Below, one piece after another: positions 5,725-8,412 of a stretch of 8,412 nt of DNA. The DNA lies in assembly GCA_964445305.1 (NCBI GenBank), contig CAYUKK010000040.1:1-8412 (forward strand), read 5' to 3'. The position numbers and the translations under genes were made by a program. This DNA is from CAYUKK01 sp964445305 (GTDB lineage Bacteria > Acidobacteriota > Aminicenantia > Aminicenantales > UBA8522). How positions within the stretch are numbered: position 1 is the stretch's first letter; every line of letters starts with the position of its first letter. The notes below the pieces were generated by a model, which worked only from the letters and a program-made list of their open reading frames with translations, searched no databases and had not been told where the DNA came from.

Positions 5725-6672
5725 ATGGCTTTGAAACAGGTGATTGAGGTTTCTGATTGGCTCGAGACTTCTCGGATTGAAAGCCAGACGGTGGAGAAGT
5801 ATTTTCGGGAAAAAGGGATAAGGCCATCCGAGTTTGAAGTTTTTCGCGTGCGCGGACAAAAAGGCGAAACCCTTTTCATCAAGATTGTCGTTCGGGGGAG
5901 GAAAGGGCGGTCGAAGGGGAAGAGCTCGCCGACGCTCGGGATTATCGGGCGCCTGGGAGGGATCGGGGCGCGGCCGAAAAAAGTAGGACTCGTCTCCGAC
6001 GCTGACGGCGCCATCACGGCTCTCGCCTGTGCGGCCAAGCTCGGCGAGATGCGCCAGCGCGGAGACGAACTTGCGGGCGATGTCATTGTCGCTACCCACC
6101 TCTGTCCCCGGTCGCCCGTCATCCCCCACCATCCCGTGCCCTTCATGGGAGCCCCCGTGCCCATGGAGATTATGAATCGCTACGAAGTCGACGAGGCCAT
6201 GGAGGCCATCCTATCGGTCGACACAACCAAGGGAAACCGGGTCATCAACCATCGCGGCATCGCCATCTCGCCCACGGTGAAGGATGGGTACATCCTTCGG
6301 GTAAGCGAGGACCTGATGGACATCATGGAAATCGTCACCGGTCGGCTCCCCGTCGTTTTCCCCATCACAACCCAGGATATAACTCCCTACGGCAACGGCA
6401 TCTATCACCTGAACAGCATCCTCCAGCCTGCTACTGCCACTTCGGCTCCGGTTGTCGGCGTGGCCATCACGACCGAGACCGCTGTCCCGGGATGCGCTAC
6501 GGGTGCCAACCAGCCGATGGATATTGAGCTCGCCGTCCGTTTTTGTATCGAGGTGGCCAAGGCCTTCGGCGAGAAACGCTGTTCTTTCTATGATGTCGGG
6601 GAGTACGAACGCCTCCTGGCTCTCTACGGCCCGCTCACTCATCTGAAGACGCTCGGGTCAAGACGGGTGTGA
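5725..6672 (+). CDS. DUF1177-family protein, function unassigned
   Basis: The 315-residue soluble protein matches DUF1177 (PF06675) over its whole length; no reaction is established that I know of. Recognisable segments are the N-terminal LKQVIEVSDWLE (3-14), LGIIGRLGGIGARP (71-84), GLVSDADGAITAL (88-100, Asp92/Asp94), GDVIVATHLCP (118-128, His125/Cys127), HHPVPFMGAPV (135-145), ILSVDTTKGNRVINHRG (162-178, Asp166/His176), TTQDITPYGNGIYHLN (215-230) and VVGVAITTETAVPGC (243-257). The Asp/His-rich motifs suggest a metal site. The SDADGA segment followed by a hydrophobic helix and a strand ending in His loosely recalls M20/M42-type zinc hydrolases; this is only a resemblance. There is no signal peptide. 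It is the last gene of the operon with the permease, DUF917 and AroM genes, and I recall DUF1177 and AroM genes being neighbours elsewhere. Its final twelve codons overlap the convergent symporter gene. Confidence 0.88.
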   Translation: MALKQVIEVSDWLETSRIESQTVEKYFREKGIRPSEFEVFRVRGQKGETLFIKIVVRGRKGRSKGKSSPTLGIIGRLGGIGARPKKVGLVSDADGAITALACAAKLGEMRQRGDELAGDVIVATHLCPRSPVIPHHPVPFMGAPVPMEIMNRYEVDEAMEAILSVDTTKGNRVINHRGIAISPTVKDGYILRVSEDLMDIMEIVTGRLPVVFPITTQDITPYGNGIYHLNSILQPATATSAPVVGVAITTETAVPGCATGANQPMDIELAVRFCIEVAKAFGEKRCSFYDVGEYERLLALYGPLTHLKTLGSRRV

Positions 6673-8404
6673 ACATCCTTTTGAGGAGGGCATAGCCAAA
6701 GGTGGCAAAAGCCAAAGCTCCCGCTCCACAAAGGAGCCACTGCCCGGAAAAAAGTGAGTTGGTCATGACGACAAGGCCAAGGCAGGCGAGAATTCCCAAC
6801 AAGCTACTCGCCATGAGATGGCGCAAGGAAGGCTCGGGTTCTGGACTCAATCTGGCTTTGGCGCGGATTTTCTTCCACAGGCCGGGCGGTCGGCATCTTT
6901 CATAAAAGCGGACCAGAGTCTCTTCGGACTCGGGCGGGGTGGCGAGCGCGATGGCCGTCAGGAGCAGAAGGCTCATCCCAAAAAGAAGGCCGGTGCTTTG
7001 CCAGAAGGGCTTGTGTTCAAAACCGAGCCCGAACCAAAAGAGAATGGACAGGGGAAGCCCGAGAACGATAGCTGCCAGCTCTCCCCAGACGTTAAAGCGC
7101 CACCAGAAGAAACGGAACCAGGCCAGGGGCAGGATGAAGATGACCATCACCGAGTTGATGAAGAGAAACCAGCTGACCATGCCCTCGACAAAAAAAACGG
7201 CCACGAGAGCCGCCAGAAGGAAAAGGCAGAGGGTAGTAAGACGACTGATGAAGACCTGGCTTTTGGCTGAAGCGGTGGGCTTGAGCTCCCTGTAGAAATC
7301 GTTGATGACGAAGCTGCTCCCCCAGTTGATGAGGGCGCTCAGAGTGGACATGAAGGCGGCCGCCTCGGCCGCCACGAGGACGCCGACAAACCCTGCCGGC
7401 AGACGGCAGGTATTGATGAGTTCCCCCCACGCATAGGCCGGGTCGGCGATCATCTTGAAGCCGGGGGGGATAGCCCCGACCTGAGTTGCCAGTTCCTTGG
7501 TCCAGAAGAGGGAGAGACAGATAACCCCCAGGCCGATGAGAGGGATGGTCCGCAAGGAGAGGGCAAGAAAGGCGTTGAATAGTTGGCCGCCCATGGCATG
7601 GCGCTCGTTCTTGGCGCCCATGAATCGCTGAGCCGTCATTCCCTCGCCAGCAGTTGGCGAACCAGCAAAAAACAGTCCCTGGATGACAAGCATGACTACA
7701 GTCATCACCGGGATTAAATCCGTCGGGGGAAACTGTTGCATGGCCTGGGGCCTGGCGAGGAGGACGCGCTGGGTGATGGCCCCCCAGCCGCCATGCTGGG
7801 AGAGAGCCAGGAAGAGGAAAACAAGGTTGCCGACAAAGAGGATGAAGAACTGGATGACGTCGGTGAAGACCACGCCGAGCAAACCACCGAAAATCGTGTA
7901 GATGGCGGTGACACCGCCGAAAAGAAGGAGAATCTCACTTTCCCGAAGGGGCATGAGGGGAGCGACCGTCTTGGCAAAGAAACCCGTGATGTAGCTGACG
8001 ATGATGACGGCAAAGCAGAAAAGGAGGAAGGCATAGACTTTTCGAGCCAGACGAGCCGGTTTTCCCCCATAGCGGAGGGTGATGAGTTCGGCCGTGGTGA
8101 TGATCTTCATCCGTCGCCACATCGGCGCCCAGAGAAGAGCGACGAGCGGCATCCAGATGACCCAAGCGGCCCACCACAGCCAGTTGCCGGAAAGCCCAAA
8201 AACGAGGACGAGCATGACAAAGCCGCCGTTTCCTGACTGGTAAGTGGCGGTGTTGGAGAGGCCGATCGCCCACCAGGGGAGGCTGCGGTTGCCGATGAAA
8301 TAACCGCTGGCGCCTGTCCGGCTGGCGCGTCTCGTAAAATACAAGCCAACAGCCAGGGAAATAGCACAAAGAAGGAAAACGACGAGCCAATCCGGCCGAC
8401 TCAT
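6635..8404 (-). CDS. Sodium:solute symporter (SSS family)
   Basis: The 589-residue inner-membrane protein has about 13-14 hydrophobic segments and belongs to the SSS family (PF00474), which imports sugars, amino acids, carboxylates or other solutes with Na+. Typical features are an N-terminal helix at 6-23, the loop GYFIGNRSLPWW (34-45) before the first core helix, ITTAELITLRYG (102-113), AIYTIFGGLLGVVFTDVIQF (167-186) and AAFMSTLSALINWGSSFV (349-366). The last contains the Ser/Thr residues of the eighth core helix that form the Na2 site in this fold, followed by NDFYRE (368-373). The basic loop at about 495-525 and two further C-terminal helices give it a longer tail than the shortest members. 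Substrate cannot be told. ATG 8404-8402 is the only clear start; just eight bases lie beyond it in the window, so the ribosome site and promoter are not visible. Its 3' end overlaps the DUF1177 gene by 38 bases. Confidence 0.92.
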   Translation of the reverse strand: MSRPDWLVVFLLCAISLAVGLYFTRRASRTGASGYFIGNRSLPWWAIGLSNTATYQSGNGGFVMLVLVFGLSGNWLWWAAWVIWMPLVALLWAPMWRRMKIITTAELITLRYGGKPARLARKVYAFLLFCFAVIIVSYITGFFAKTVAPLMPLRESEILLLFGGVTAIYTIFGGLLGVVFTDVIQFFILFVGNLVFLFLALSQHGGWGAITQRVLLARPQAMQQFPPTDLIPVMTVVMLVIQGLFFAGSPTAGEGMTAQRFMGAKNERHAMGGQLFNAFLALSLRTIPLIGLGVICLSLFWTKELATQVGAIPPGFKMIADPAYAWGELINTCRLPAGFVGVLVAAEAAAFMSTLSALINWGSSFVINDFYRELKPTASAKSQVFISRLTTLCLFLLAALVAVFFVEGMVSWFLFINSVMVIFILPLAWFRFFWWRFNVWGELAAIVLGLPLSILFWFGLGFEHKPFWQSTGLLFGMSLLLLTAIALATPPESEETLVRFYERCRPPGLWKKIRAKARLSPEPEPSLRHLMASSLLGILACLGLVVMTNSLFSGQWLLCGAGALAFATFGYALLKRMFTPVLTRASSDE

Positions 8405-8412
8405 CTTTATGC

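Noticed and set aside
6723..6737. GCTCC-ACAAA-GGAGC hairpin beyond the DUF1177 stop, as operon terminator
   Set aside because: Only five pairs, no T-run after it on the plus strand, and it lies inside the symporter coding sequence.
7736..8236. 166-codon plus-strand open frame opposite the symporter gene
   Set aside because: Highly charged Glu/Asp/Lys composition is what the complement of a membrane-protein gene gives; no family resemblance and no ribosome site.
1..8412. CRISPR arrays, transposases, phage genes, tRNA or rRNA genes
   Set aside because: No regularly spaced repeats, no recombinase or transposase motifs and no tRNA- or rRNA-like segments were seen on either strand.

Overview
This window is bacterial chromosome DNA, G+C-rich by eye. 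It begins with the 3' end of ffh (signal recognition particle protein). It then runs through an accessory metabolic and transport region. I see no mobile element, CRISPR array, tRNA or rRNA. The sequence does not allow a firm taxonomic call. The mix of a single-domain ceramidase-like protein, an SSS symporter and a DUF917/AroM/DUF1177 set would fit an uncultured or poorly characterised heterotrophic lineage, but that is inference only.

Layout. (1) 1-208 (+): C-terminal part of Ffh. (2) 209-346: convergent spacer with a long hairpin that lacks a U-tract just after ffh, and a good minus-strand intrinsic terminator. (3) 347-2400 (-): two coupled genes. The upstream gene encodes a class I glutamine-amidotransferase-like protein (PF07090 type) with no recognisable nucleophile cysteine. 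Its stop overlaps the start of a short cytoplasmic protein resembling the N-terminal domain of neutral ceramidase. (4) 2401-2537: divergent intergenic region with a sigma70-like promoter for the plus-strand operon and a small hairpin partly covering the permease Shine-Dalgarno sequence. (5) 2538-6672 (+): a tight four-gene operon of NCS1 permease, DUF917-family protein, AroM-family protein and DUF1177-family protein. The first two junctions are 4-bp start/stop overlaps and the third is a 27-bp gap with a near-perfect Shine-Dalgarno. (6) 6635-8404 (-): an SSS-family sodium:solute symporter whose 3' end overlaps the DUF1177 gene tail to tail by 38 bp.

Working interpretation. The plus-strand operon looks like an uptake and catabolic module for a small nitrogen heterocycle or a related cyclic amide. 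NCS1 carriers import nucleobases, allantoin and hydantoins. DUF917 proteins occur with hydantoin-type enzymes. The AroM protein here carries two cysteines in the layout of Asp/Glu/hydantoin racemases. DUF1177 has no assigned reaction but shows many Asp/His residues in conserved-looking motifs. The divergent amidotransferase-like/ceramidase-like pair and the convergent SSS symporter may serve the same nutrient, which would make this an uncharacterised catabolic locus. The family assignments are good; the pathway itself is a hypothesis.
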